Positions 43,284-50,217 of a stretch of 64,000 nt of DNA are shown here, one piece after another. Source of the DNA: DATGFB01 sp032160545 (GTDB lineage Bacteria; Actinomycetota; Actinomycetes; Mycobacteriales; Jatrophihabitantaceae); assembly GCA_032160545.1 (NCBI GenBank), contig JAVHVN010000010.1, forward strand, positions 14,565 to 78,564. The letters run 5' to 3'. A program made the position numbers and the translations under genes. The notes under the pieces were generated by a model. The model saw only the letters and a list, made by a program, of their open reading frames with translations. It did not search any database and was not told the origin of the DNA. Every line of letters begins with the position of its first letter. Positions within the stretch are counted from its first letter, which is position 1.

Positions 43284-43832
43284 TCAGCGCCAGACGCCGA
43301 AGTCGAACGTGATCCACATCTTGTGATGCACCCGGTCCAAGTAGACGTCGACCCCGACGTCGCGGAAGGTCCGGCTCAGCATGTTCACCCGGTGAAGGTT
43401 GTTGGGCGCCTTCTCGTTGTACATGGCCTTCTGGACGTACGCCGCCCCGTTCGTGGTCATGTCGGAGTTCCAGGCGATGTTCTCGCCGACGGCTGCCCAG
43501 TTGTACCTGCTCGCCGAGACACGGGCCCCGAGCGACGGTTCGCCGTACACCTGATGGGCCATCTGGTTCGCGCCGGCCATCTTGACGTCGTGGTAGCGAG
43601 CCGACGAGCGCAGGTACGGGTTGGACCGCAGCGCGGGAAGCCGATTGGCGGCGCGCTCTTGGTTCAACAAGGTGAACAGCGCGTACCCGATGGTGGCCTC
43701 CGCCGACGACACCGGGGGAGGAGGGACGTAGGCCGAGGCCTCCTGCGCTCCTGCCGTGGCGCCGGCCACCAGGACCGCGGACGTGAGCAGGGCGACGAGG
43801 GAGCGCCGAAGGCGCACAGGACTTGAGGGCAT
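43284..43832 (-). CDS. Secreted CAP/SCP-domain protein
   Basis: 182 aa with a signal peptide (about 1-34, cleaving near ASA-YV) and one CAP domain: ALFTLLNQERAANRLPALRSN, SARYHDVKMAGANQMAHQ, AAVGENIAWNSD and HRVNMLSRTFRDVGVDVYL. The family's catalytic role is unclear; bacterial members are often cell-wall associated. The ATG at 43832 has an AGGCGG-like site nearby. A structured 100-nt leader resembling a c-di-AMP riboswitch precedes it. It lies between ilvD (convergent) and ilvB (divergent). Confidence 0.88.
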   Translation of the reverse strand: MPSSPVRLRRSLVALLTSAVLVAGATAGAQEASAYVPPPPVSSAEATIGYALFTLLNQERAANRLPALRSNPYLRSSARYHDVKMAGANQMAHQVYGEPSLGARVSASRYNWAAVGENIAWNSDMTTNGAAYVQKAMYNEKAPNNLHRVNMLSRTFRDVGVDVYLDRVHHKMWITFDFGVWR

Positions 43833-43840
43833 GACAACCG

Positions 43841-43925
43841 CCTGGGAACGAGCCGGACATGGATGCGTGCATCCCCCGCGTTCCCCCGCGGTGCGTCCGC
43901 GTTTCCCCACGCGGACCCAGCGAGA
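43841..43925 (-). promoter_or_regulatory. Possible c-di-AMP (ydaO-type) riboswitch upstream of the CAP gene
   Basis: Reading the minus strand, the leader has CGCTGGGTCCGCG, a perfect stem GTCCGCGT/ACGCGGAC (43895-43902, 43909-43916), CACCGCGGGGGAACG, CGGGGGATG, a second small stem (GGATG/CATCC, 43861-43874) and CCGGCTCGTTCCCAGGCGG before the ATG. This resembles the order of conserved blocks in ydaO RNAs, which control wall hydrolases in actinobacteria. The match is by eye and partial. Confidence 0.4.
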
Positions 43926-43926
43926 T

Positions 43927-43956
43927 TTTTTAGCACGCTTCACACGGGTCACACAA
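43927..43956 (-). promoter_or_regulatory. Promoter of the CAP-protein leader
   Basis: On the minus strand, -35 TTGTGT (43956-43951), an 18-bp spacer and -10 TAAAAA (43932-43927). It places the transcript start just upstream of the structured leader. Confidence 0.5.
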
Positions 43957-44035
43957 GTAGCGGGCCGGGATTTCTCGCCGGCACGGCGGGCCGGGTGCCA
44001 GCCGTCTCGCTGTGCGGGACGAGCGTCCCGCGCGG

Positions 44036-44065
44036 TTGAACGGGCGACGGCGTGCCGTGTAAGGT
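44036..44065 (+). promoter_or_regulatory. Promoter of the ilvB leader
   Basis: -35 TTGAAC (44036-44041), 18-bp spacer and -10 TAAGGT (44060-44065), then 7 nt to the GTG of the leader peptide. One of the clearest promoters in the window. Confidence 0.75.
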
Positions 44066-44072
44066 TTCGCCC

Positions 44073-44111
44073 GTGCGCACGCTCGTACTCATCACCCGGC
44101 GCGTCCGGTAG
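44073..44111 (+). CDS. ilvB leader peptide (leaderless, 12 aa)
   Basis: GTG-initiated peptide MRTLVLITRRVR. Seven of its codons near the middle and end read Leu, Val, Leu, Ile and Val, so its translation would report charged tRNA for all three branched-chain amino acids. It begins at the expected transcription start and ends inside the first leader hairpin (44108-44123). It is too short for routine gene finding. Confidence 0.8.
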   Translation: MRTLVLITRRVR

Positions 44112-44164
44112 GTCCCGACCTACTCGACGCGCTGCCCTTCGTGCTCTCGCACGGAGGGTTTTTT
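44108..44164 (+). terminator. Attenuator of the ilvB operon
   Basis: Hairpin 1: GTAGGT-CCCG-ACCTAC (44108-44123), covering the leader stop codon. Terminator: CCCTTCGTGC-TCTC-GCACGGAGGG (44135-44158; 10 bp with one G-U pair) followed by six Ts (44159-44164). It precedes ilvB by 66 bp. Ribosome stalling in the leader peptide would decide between read-through and termination. Confidence 0.85.
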
Positions 44165-44230
44165 GTTGGGCTGAGTCAGGCGCCGGGCGGCGCGCACACC
44201 CGATCACCGGGCAGAGAAAGGCGACACGCG

Positions 44231-45985
44231 ATGACCGAGGGGCAGAGCATCACCGGGGCCCAGGCGCTGGTGCGATCACTTGAAGAGGTCGGCGCCGATG
44301 TCGTCTTCGGCATCCCCGGCGGGGCGATCCTGCCCGCGTACGACCCGCTGTACGACTCCACGAGGGTCCGGCACATCCTGGTCCGCCACGAGCAGGGCGC
44401 GGGACACGCCGCGGAGGGGTACGCGCAGGCCTCGGGCAAGGTCGGGGTCTGCATGGCGACATCGGGCCCCGGAGCCACCAACCTGGTGACCCCGATCGCC
44501 GATGCCTACATGGACTCCGTGCCGATCGTCGCGATCACGGGCCAGGTGGGGCGGGCGATGATCGGCACCGACGCCTTCCAGGAAGCCGACATCTCGGGCA
44601 TCACGCTACCGATTACGAAGCACAACTTCCTGGTGCAGTCTGCCGACGACATCCCCCGGGCCATCGCCGAGGCCTTCCACCTCGCGTCTACCGGACGCCC
44701 CGGGCCGGTGCTGGTCGACCTGCCGAAGGACGTGCTGCAGGAGGCCACGACCTTCACCTGGCCGCCGAAGATCGACCTGCCCGGCTACCACCCGGTCACC
44801 CGCCCGCACGGCAAGCAGATCCGCGAGGCCGCCCGCCTGATCAGCGCCGCGCGCCGTCCGGTGCTCTACATCGGCGGCGGTGTACTGCGTGCCCGGGCGA
44901 CCGCCGAACTGCGGCGCCTCGCCGACGTCACCGGCATCCCGGTGGTCACCACATTGATGGCGCGGGGTGCGTTCCCCGACAGCCACCGCCAGCACCTGGG
45001 CATGCCCGGCATGCACGGCTCGGTGGCGGCGGTGACCGCGTTGCAGAAGGCCGACCTGCTCATCGCCATCGGCACCCGCTTCGACGACCGGGTGACCGGC
45101 AAGCTGGACAGCTTCGCCCCGCACGCCGCGATCATCCACGCCGACATCGACCCGGCCGAGATCGGCAAGAACCGGGTGGCCGACATCCCGATCGTCGCCG
45201 ATGCCCGCGACATGCTGCTCGAGCTCATCCCCGCGGTCGAGGCCGAGTTCGCCGCAGGCAACCGCGCCGACCTCACCGGCTGGTGGCGCCAGCTCGACGA
45301 GTGGCGCGACACCTATCCGCTGGGCTACGACGAGCCCACCGACGGCACCCTCGCCCCGCAGTACGTCATCGAGCGGCTGGGACGGATCGCCGGACCAGAC
45401 ACCATCTTCGCCGCGGGCGTCGGGCAGCACCAGATGTGGGCCGCGCAGTTCATCGGCTACGAGAACCCGTACACCTGGCTGAACTCGGGCGGGGCCGGGA
45501 CGATGGGCTACTCGGTTCCCGCGGCGATGGGAGCGAAGGTCGCGCGCCCCGACACGCTGGTGTGGGCGATCGACGGCGACGGCTGTTTCCAGATGACCAA
45601 CCAGGAACTCGCCACCTGCGCGATCGAGGGCATCCCGATCAAGGTCGCCGTCATCAACAACGGCAACCTCGGCATGGTGCGGCAGTGGCAGACGCTGTTC
45701 TACTCCGAGCGCTACAGCCAGACCGATCTCGGCACCCACAAGCACCGCATCCCCGACTTCGTCAAACTCGCCGACGCGCTCGGCTGCGTGGGGCTGCGCT
45801 GCGAGTCGAAGGCCGATGTCGACGCCACGATCGAGAAGGCGATGGCCATCGACGACCAGCCCGTGGTCGTCGACTTCGTCGTCGGCAAGGACGCCATGGT
45901 GTGGCCGATGGTCGCCGCCGGTGCGAGCAACGACGACATCCAGGCCGCGCGCGACATCCGCCCGGTCTGGGACGACGTCGAGTGA
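44231..45985 (+). CDS. ilvB: Acetolactate synthase large subunit
   Basis: TPP- and FAD-dependent synthase (584 aa) that makes acetolactate and acetohydroxybutyrate. The TPP-activating glutamate is in VRHEQGAGHAAEGYA, and the TPP/Mg motif is AIDGDGCFQMTNQELATCA ... VINN. ATSGPGATNLVTPIADAYMDS and RFDDRVTGKL are typical. ATG 44231 follows GAAAGG (44216-44221) by 9 nt; the open frame back to 44141 would start inside the terminator. Its stop overlaps a racemase gene, not ilvN directly. Confidence 0.96.
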   Translation: MTEGQSITGAQALVRSLEEVGADVVFGIPGGAILPAYDPLYDSTRVRHILVRHEQGAGHAAEGYAQASGKVGVCMATSGPGATNLVTPIADAYMDSVPIVAITGQVGRAMIGTDAFQEADISGITLPITKHNFLVQSADDIPRAIAEAFHLASTGRPGPVLVDLPKDVLQEATTFTWPPKIDLPGYHPVTRPHGKQIREAARLISAARRPVLYIGGGVLRARATAELRRLADVTGIPVVTTLMARGAFPDSHRQHLGMPGMHGSVAAVTALQKADLLIAIGTRFDDRVTGKLDSFAPHAAIIHADIDPAEIGKNRVADIPIVADARDMLLELIPAVEAEFAAGNRADLTGWWRQLDEWRDTYPLGYDEPTDGTLAPQYVIERLGRIAGPDTIFAAGVGQHQMWAAQFIGYENPYTWLNSGGAGTMGYSVPAAMGAKVARPDTLVWAIDGDGCFQMTNQELATCAIEGIPIKVAVINNGNLGMVRQWQTLFYSERYSQTDLGTHKHRIPDFVKLADALGCVGLRCESKADVDATIEKAMAIDDQPVVVDFVVGKDAMVWPMVAAGASNDDIQAARDIRPVWDDVE

Positions 45986-46692
45986 GCGGGTTGACGCCCG
46001 TCGGCCTGCTCGGCGGCATGAGCTGGCAGTCGACGGCGATCTTCTACCGGCTGCTGAACGAGATGGTGCAGGAGCGGGTCGGCGGCCACGCGAGCGCGCC
46101 GATCGTGCTGTGGTCGGTCGACTTCAGCGAGATCGAGGCCCTGCAGCGCGCCGGCGACTGGCCGGCGCAGGGCGAGCTGCTCGCCGCGCGCGCCCGAGCC
46201 CTGCAGGACGCCGGAGCCGGTGCGGTCGCCCTGGCGACCAACACGCTGCACCTCGTGTCCGACCAGATCGAGGCCGCCATCGACGTGCCGTTCGTCGACA
46301 TGATCGACGTGGTCGCGAAGGCCGCCGCGGACGCGGGTCACCGCCGCGTCGGCATCCTCGCCACCGAGTACACGATGGCCAGCGACCTCTACCCGGCGCG
46401 GTTGGCCGGCCACGGCGTCGAGGTGGTGGTGCCCGACGAGGACGACCGTGCGACGGTGCATCGCGTCATCTACGACGAGCTGGTCAAGGGCGTCGTCACC
46501 GACGAGTCGCGCCGGGACTACCTCGGCGTGATCGACCGCCTGGTCGCGCGCGGAGCCGACGGCGTGCTGCTTGCGTGCACCGAGATCGGACTGCTGGTGC
46601 GTGACGGGGATGCCGCCGTCCCGCTGCTCGATACGAGCGTCCTGCACTGCCGGGCGCTGACCGACGTGATCCTCGACGGGAGTTCGCAGTGA
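45982..46692 (+). CDS. Aspartate/glutamate racemase family protein (YgeA-like)
   Basis: 236-aa two-domain racemase that needs no PLP. It opens VGLLGGMSWQSTAIFYRLLN. The second catalytic cysteine is in LLACTEIGLLV, but the first position reads LATNTLHL, with threonine for cysteine. The same Thr/Cys pair is known from E. coli YgeA, an L-Asp/Glu-specific enzyme, so activity is still possible. It overlaps ilvB at its start (GTGA) and ilvN at its end (GTGA), and so is translated inside the acetolactate synthase operon, an unusual place. Confidence 0.88.
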   Translation: MSGLTPVGLLGGMSWQSTAIFYRLLNEMVQERVGGHASAPIVLWSVDFSEIEALQRAGDWPAQGELLAARARALQDAGAGAVALATNTLHLVSDQIEAAIDVPFVDMIDVVAKAAADAGHRRVGILATEYTMASDLYPARLAGHGVEVVVPDEDDRATVHRVIYDELVKGVVTDESRRDYLGVIDRLVARGADGVLLACTEIGLLVRDGDAAVPLLDTSVLHCRALTDVILDGSSQ

Positions 46693-47213
46693 GTACGCAC
46701 ACGCTGTCCGTGCTGGTCGAGAACAAGCCAGGTGTCCTCGCCCGCGTGTCCGGCCTGTTCAGCCGCCGAGGCTTCAACATCGAGTCGCTGGCGGTCGGGC
46801 CCACCGAGCACCCCGAGGTCTCGCGCATCACGATGCTCGTCAGCGTCGAGGGCACCGCGCTCGAGCAGGTCACCAAGCAGCTCAACAAACTGGTGAACGT
46901 GCTGAAGATCGTCGAGCTCGAGCAGGCCCAGGCCGTGCAGCGCGAGCTGCTGCTCGTCAAGGTTCGGGCCGACGAGACCAACCGGCGCGACGTGCTGCAG
47001 ATCGTCGAGCTGTTCAAGGCCAAGGTGGCCGACGTCGGCCCCGAGGCGCTCGTGGTCGAACTGACCGGCCGCCCCGACAAGCTCGATGCGATGCTGAAAA
47101 TGCTCGAGCCGTACGGTATTCGCGAGATGGTGCAGTCCGGCATGGTCGCGCTCGGCCGTGGATCGCGCTCGATGTCCCAGGCAGCGTTGCGCGCCATCGA
47201 CCGCACCGCCTGA
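46689..47213 (+). CDS. ilvN: Acetolactate synthase small (regulatory) subunit
   Basis: Regulatory subunit (174 aa) that gives valine feedback control and raises IlvB activity. An N-terminal ACT domain (HTLSVLVENKPGVLARVSGLF, RRGFNIESLAVG) is followed by the ALS_ss_C domain (LVKVRADETNRRDVLQIVELF, VVELTGRPDKLDAMLKML). Complete and of normal length. GTG overlaps the racemase stop, so expression is coupled to ilvB through that gene. Confidence 0.96.
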   Translation: MSTHTLSVLVENKPGVLARVSGLFSRRGFNIESLAVGPTEHPEVSRITMLVSVEGTALEQVTKQLNKLVNVLKIVELEQAQAVQRELLLVKVRADETNRRDVLQIVELFKAKVADVGPEALVVELTGRPDKLDAMLKMLEPYGIREMVQSGMVALGRGSRSMSQAALRAIDRTA

Positions 47214-47273
47214 CCACCCGAACCACCCCGACCCCGAAGAACCAGGAAGATCCAGGAAGAAGGACGCACCGCG

Positions 47274-48308
47274 ATGGCCGTGGAGATCTATTACGACGAC
47301 GACGCCGACCTGTCGATCGTCCAGGGACGCAAGGTGGCCGTGCTCGGCTACGGCAGCCAGGGCCACGCCCACGCGCTGTCGCTGCGTGACTCGGGCGTCG
47401 ACGTGCGCGTCGGGCTGCCGGAGGGCTCGAAGAGCCGGGCCAAGGCCGAGGACGAGGGCCTGCGGGTCCTGACTCCGTCCGAGGCGTCGGCCGAGGCCGA
47501 CGTCATCATGGTGCTGGCGCCCGACCCCGCCCAGCGCAAGCTCTACGCCGAGGCGATCGAGCCCAACCTCAAGGACGGCGACGCGATCTTCTTCGGGCAC
47601 GGCTTCAACATCCGCTTCGGCTACATCAAGCCGCCGGCGGGCGTCGACGTGGCGATGGTTGCCCCGAAGGGCCCTGGTCACCTGGTGCGGCGCCAGTTCG
47701 TCGACGGCAAGGGCGTGCCGGTGCTCGTTGCCGTCGAGCAGGACGCCTCGGGCAAGGCCTTCGCGCTCGCCCTGTCCTACGCCAAGGGGATCGGTGGCAC
47801 TCGGGCGGGCGCCATCAAGACCACGTTCACAGAGGAGACCGAGACCGACCTGTTCGGTGAGCAGGCGGTGCTCTGCGGCGGTGCTTCCCAGCTGGTCATG
47901 TACGGCTTCGAGGTTCTGATCGAGGCCGGCTACGCGCCCGAGATCGCGTACTTCGAGTGCCTGCACGAGCTGAAGCTCATCGTGGACCTGATGTACGAGG
48001 GTGGGATCGCCAAGCAGCGCTGGTCGGTGTCCGACACCGCCGAGTACGGCGACTACGTCTCCGGGCCCCGGGTGATCGACCCGCACGTCAAGCAGAACAT
48101 GCAGGCAGTGCTCGCCGACATCCGCAGTGGTGCGTTCGCCGAGCGGTTCATCGCCGATCAGGACGCCGGCGCGCCGGAATTCGCCGCGCTGCGCGCGAAG
48201 GGCGAGCAGCACCCGATCGAGGAGACCGGTCGCAAGCTGCGCGGCCTGATGAGCTGGGTGCAGGACAGCGGCGACGACGACTACGTCGAAGGCACCGCGG
48301 CCCGCTGA
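47274..48308 (+). CDS. ilvC: Ketol-acid reductoisomerase
   Basis: NADPH/Mg-dependent class-I enzyme (344 aa). The N-terminal Rossmann motif is VAVLGYGSQGHAHALSLRDSG, with the NADPH-selecting loop LPEGSKSRAKAEDEG. Catalytic segments: APKGPGHLVRRQF, ETETDLFGEQAVLCGG and FECLHELKLIVDLMYEGG. A GAAGAAGGA ribosome site precedes the ATG, with short CCAGGAAGA repeats in the 60-bp gap after ilvN. It converges with the ArsR gene, 2 bp from its stop. Confidence 0.97.
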   Translation: MAVEIYYDDDADLSIVQGRKVAVLGYGSQGHAHALSLRDSGVDVRVGLPEGSKSRAKAEDEGLRVLTPSEASAEADVIMVLAPDPAQRKLYAEAIEPNLKDGDAIFFGHGFNIRFGYIKPPAGVDVAMVAPKGPGHLVRRQFVDGKGVPVLVAVEQDASGKAFALALSYAKGIGGTRAGAIKTTFTEETETDLFGEQAVLCGGASQLVMYGFEVLIEAGYAPEIAYFECLHELKLIVDLMYEGGIAKQRWSVSDTAEYGDYVSGPRVIDPHVKQNMQAVLADIRSGAFAERFIADQDAGAPEFAALRAKGEQHPIEETGRKLRGLMSWVQDSGDDDYVEGTAAR

Positions 48309-48310
48309 CC

Positions 48311-48826
48311 TCACTGAATCTGCGATGCGCGCTCGCGCGCGACGTCGGGGTGAATGGCCAGGAACAACGAGAACGGCCGGGCCGCCGGGTCGTCCGGCCG
48401 TTGTGCGTACTCGTCCAGCAGGGCACCGAGCCGGTCGATGAACCCGGTCATCTCCCGTTCGGTGAGCCGCAGTCCCAAGCGGGACGTCACGAGTTCCTCC
48501 GCCGGTGCGAGCGCGACCTCCTCGAGGAACGCCTCCAGCAGCGCGCGTCCCTTCGCGGGGGTCTCGAGCTGCCACGACTTGCGGGTGGCGAGGTAGGGGA
48601 TCTCGCGCGAACCGCGGGTGCCGCGGCGCACCGGCTGGGCGACGAGAAATCCGGTATCCACGAGGCGCCGGACGTGGTGCAGGATGCTGGCGGGATCTCG
48701 GCCGAGTGCCCCGGCGATCTCCTTGTTCGTACGCGGTTCGAGGCAGATCCGCAGGATGCGCAGCCGGAGCGCGGAGGCCAGGGCACGCGCCTCGTCGTCG
48801 GTCGCCGGGCGCCGCTGGGTGGCCAT
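48311..48826 (-). CDS. ArsR-type winged-helix transcriptional regulator
   Basis: 171 aa. The N-terminal winged helix (about 10-90) has LASALRLRILRICLEP, the recognition segment TNKEIAGALGRDPASILHHVRRL, and a wing with VRRGTRGSREIPYLAT. The C-terminal half is helical and probably forms the dimer and ligand site; no metal-binding cysteines are present, so a metal sensor is unlikely. It is divergent from an MFS gene and almost certainly represses both through the shared palindrome. Leaderless: TAGGCT and 6 nt before the ATG. Confidence 0.88.
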   Translation of the reverse strand: MATQRRPATDDEARALASALRLRILRICLEPRTNKEIAGALGRDPASILHHVRRLVDTGFLVAQPVRRGTRGSREIPYLATRKSWQLETPAKGRALLEAFLEEVALAPAEELVTSRLGLRLTEREMTGFIDRLGALLDEYAQRPDDPAARPFSLFLAIHPDVARERASQIQ

Positions 48827-48832
48827 GCGGTC

Positions 48833-48876
48833 AGCCTAGATAAGTGATTGACAAAGCTCAATCACTGACCGACGCT
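48833..48876. promoter_or_regulatory. Divergent promoters and operator of the ArsR/MFS pair
   Basis: Regulator promoter (minus): -35 TTGAGC (48861-48856), 17 bp, -10 TAGGCT (48838-48833). Transporter promoter (plus): -35 TTGACA (48848-48853), 17 bp, -10 GACGCT (48871-48876), 6 nt to GTG. A perfect palindrome AGTGATTGA-N6-TCAATCACT (48843-48866) covers both -35 boxes, so one bound dimer would block both genes. Confidence 0.85.
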
Positions 48877-48882
48877 GGCCGC

Positions 48883-50196
48883 GTGACGGATCCGGCGACC
48901 GACGCGGCGGCGGGGCGGCGTGGTGGCCTGTGGCACCACCGCGACTTCCGCCGCCTCTGGATCGGCGAGACGGTGAGCCAGTTCGGCTCGGCGATCTCGA
49001 ATCTCGCACTGCCCTTGGTGGCCATCCTCGTGTTGCACGCAACCACCTTCCAGGTGGCCTTGCTTGCGACCTTCGAATCGCTCGCGTTCCTCCTGGTCGG
49101 CCTGCCGGCGGGCGCGTGGGTCGATCGGATGCGCTACCGCTGGGTGCTGATCAGCAACGACGTGGTGCGCTTCGCCGCGCTCGGCTCGATCCCGTCGGCC
49201 CAGGCCGCGGGGGTACTGACGATCGGCCAGATGTACGCCGTGGCGCTGATCGTCAGCGTCAGCACGGTCTTCTTCGACGTGGCCTATCAGTCCTACCTGC
49301 CCGAACTCGTCGACCGGGCGCTGCTCGTCGAGGGCAACGCCAAGCTGCAGGCGAGTGAGTCCGTGGCGCAGGTGGCGGCGCCGGCGATCGGCGGCGTGCT
49401 CATCCAGGTGCTGACCGCGCCGTACGCGGTGCTCATCGACGCGGTGAGCTTCCTGTGGTCGGCGAGCTGGGTCGGTGCTATCTCGACCCGGGTGCCCAAG
49501 CCCGCGCGCAAGCCCGATCGCCATCTCGGCCGCGAGATCGCCGAGGGGCTGCGCTTCGTCATCGGCAACCGGATGCTGCGCGCCATCTCGGTCTGCACCG
49601 GCACCGGAAACCTGTTCACGTCGATGATCTTCGCGGTCTTCTACGTGCTGCTGGCCCGCGACCTGCAGCTGTCCGCCGGCGTGATCGGGCTGGTGAGCGC
49701 GCTGCCCGCAGTCGGCGGGCTGATCGGATCGCTGACCGCCGCGCGTTTCGCGAGGCGGTTCGGGCAGGGACCGACCATCTGGATCTCGGCGTTGGTGTTC
49801 GGAGTGCCGCCGTTCGTGTTCCCGTTCCTGCACCGCGACTGGACGCTGGCGCTGATGGGATTCGGACAGATCGTGTTCTGGGCTGCCGGGGTCGTCTACA
49901 ACATCACCCAGGTCAGCTTCCGCCAGGGGTTGTGCCCGCCGCACCTGCTCGGGCGGATGAACGCGACAATCCGGTTCATGGTCTGGGGCACGATGCCGCT
50001 CGGTGCGCTCCTCGGTGGCGTCCTCGGCTCCACCATCGGGGTGCGCGACACCATGCTGGTCGCGGCGATCGGTGGCATGTTCCCGTGGCTCTCGGTCTTC
50101 CTCTCGCCGCTGCGTACCATGCGGGAACTGCCGACCTACGAGACCCATGTCCCAACTAGTGAGACAAGCGGTCCACTAGTTGAGAGCCCCTCGTGA
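48883..50196 (+). CDS. MFS transporter under ArsR-type control
   Basis: 437 aa, about 12 transmembrane helices, of the MFS-3/enterobactin-exporter-like type: WHHRDFRRLWIGETVSQFGSAIS, LLVGLPAGAWVDRMRYRWVL and NAKLQASESVAQVAAPAIGG. Substrate unknown; a small toxic or signalling compound sensed by the neighbouring regulator is the simplest idea. GTG 48883 is chosen because the promoter places the transcript start there; the open frame from 48844 would translate the operator. From memory, an MFS gene also lies near leuB in mycobacteria. Confidence 0.88.
   Translation: MTDPATDAAAGRRGGLWHHRDFRRLWIGETVSQFGSAISNLALPLVAILVLHATTFQVALLATFESLAFLLVGLPAGAWVDRMRYRWVLISNDVVRFAALGSIPSAQAAGVLTIGQMYAVALIVSVSTVFFDVAYQSYLPELVDRALLVEGNAKLQASESVAQVAAPAIGGVLIQVLTAPYAVLIDAVSFLWSASWVGAISTRVPKPARKPDRHLGREIAEGLRFVIGNRMLRAISVCTGTGNLFTSMIFAVFYVLLARDLQLSAGVIGLVSALPAVGGLIGSLTAARFARRFGQGPTIWISALVFGVPPFVFPFLHRDWTLALMGFGQIVFWAAGVVYNITQVSFRQGLCPPHLLGRMNATIRFMVWGTMPLGALLGGVLGSTIGVRDTMLVAAIGGMFPWLSVFLSPLRTMRELPTYETHVPTSETSGPLVESPS
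50153..50182. repeat. Inverted repeat at the MFS 3' end, before leuB
   Basis: CAACTAGTG (50153-50161) and CACTAGTTG (50174-50182) are perfect 9-bp arms. The inner GAC/GTC extends the stem with one bulged base. It lies in the last codons of the MFS gene and its right arm overlaps the candidate leuB -35 box, so it may be an operator or a terminator. Confidence 0.7.
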
Positions 50197-50210
50197 ACTT
50201 CGGCTAGGCT
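50180..50210 (+). promoter_or_regulatory. Promoter of leuB
   Basis: -35 TTGAGA (50180-50185), 19-bp spacer, -10 TAGGCT (50205-50210), 7 nt, ATG. There is no ribosome site, so leuB is probably leaderless. The -35 box overlaps the right arm of the CACTAGTTG inverted repeat. Confidence 0.6.
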
Positions 50211-50217
50211 CGCGAGC

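Noticed and set aside
44141..44230. Upstream in-frame extension of ilvB
   Set aside because: It would start inside the attenuator terminator; ATG 44231 has a ribosome site and gives the family N-terminus.
48844..48882. Earlier GTG start of the ArsR-controlled MFS gene
   Set aside because: The first codons would be the operator palindrome and lie upstream of the -10 box.
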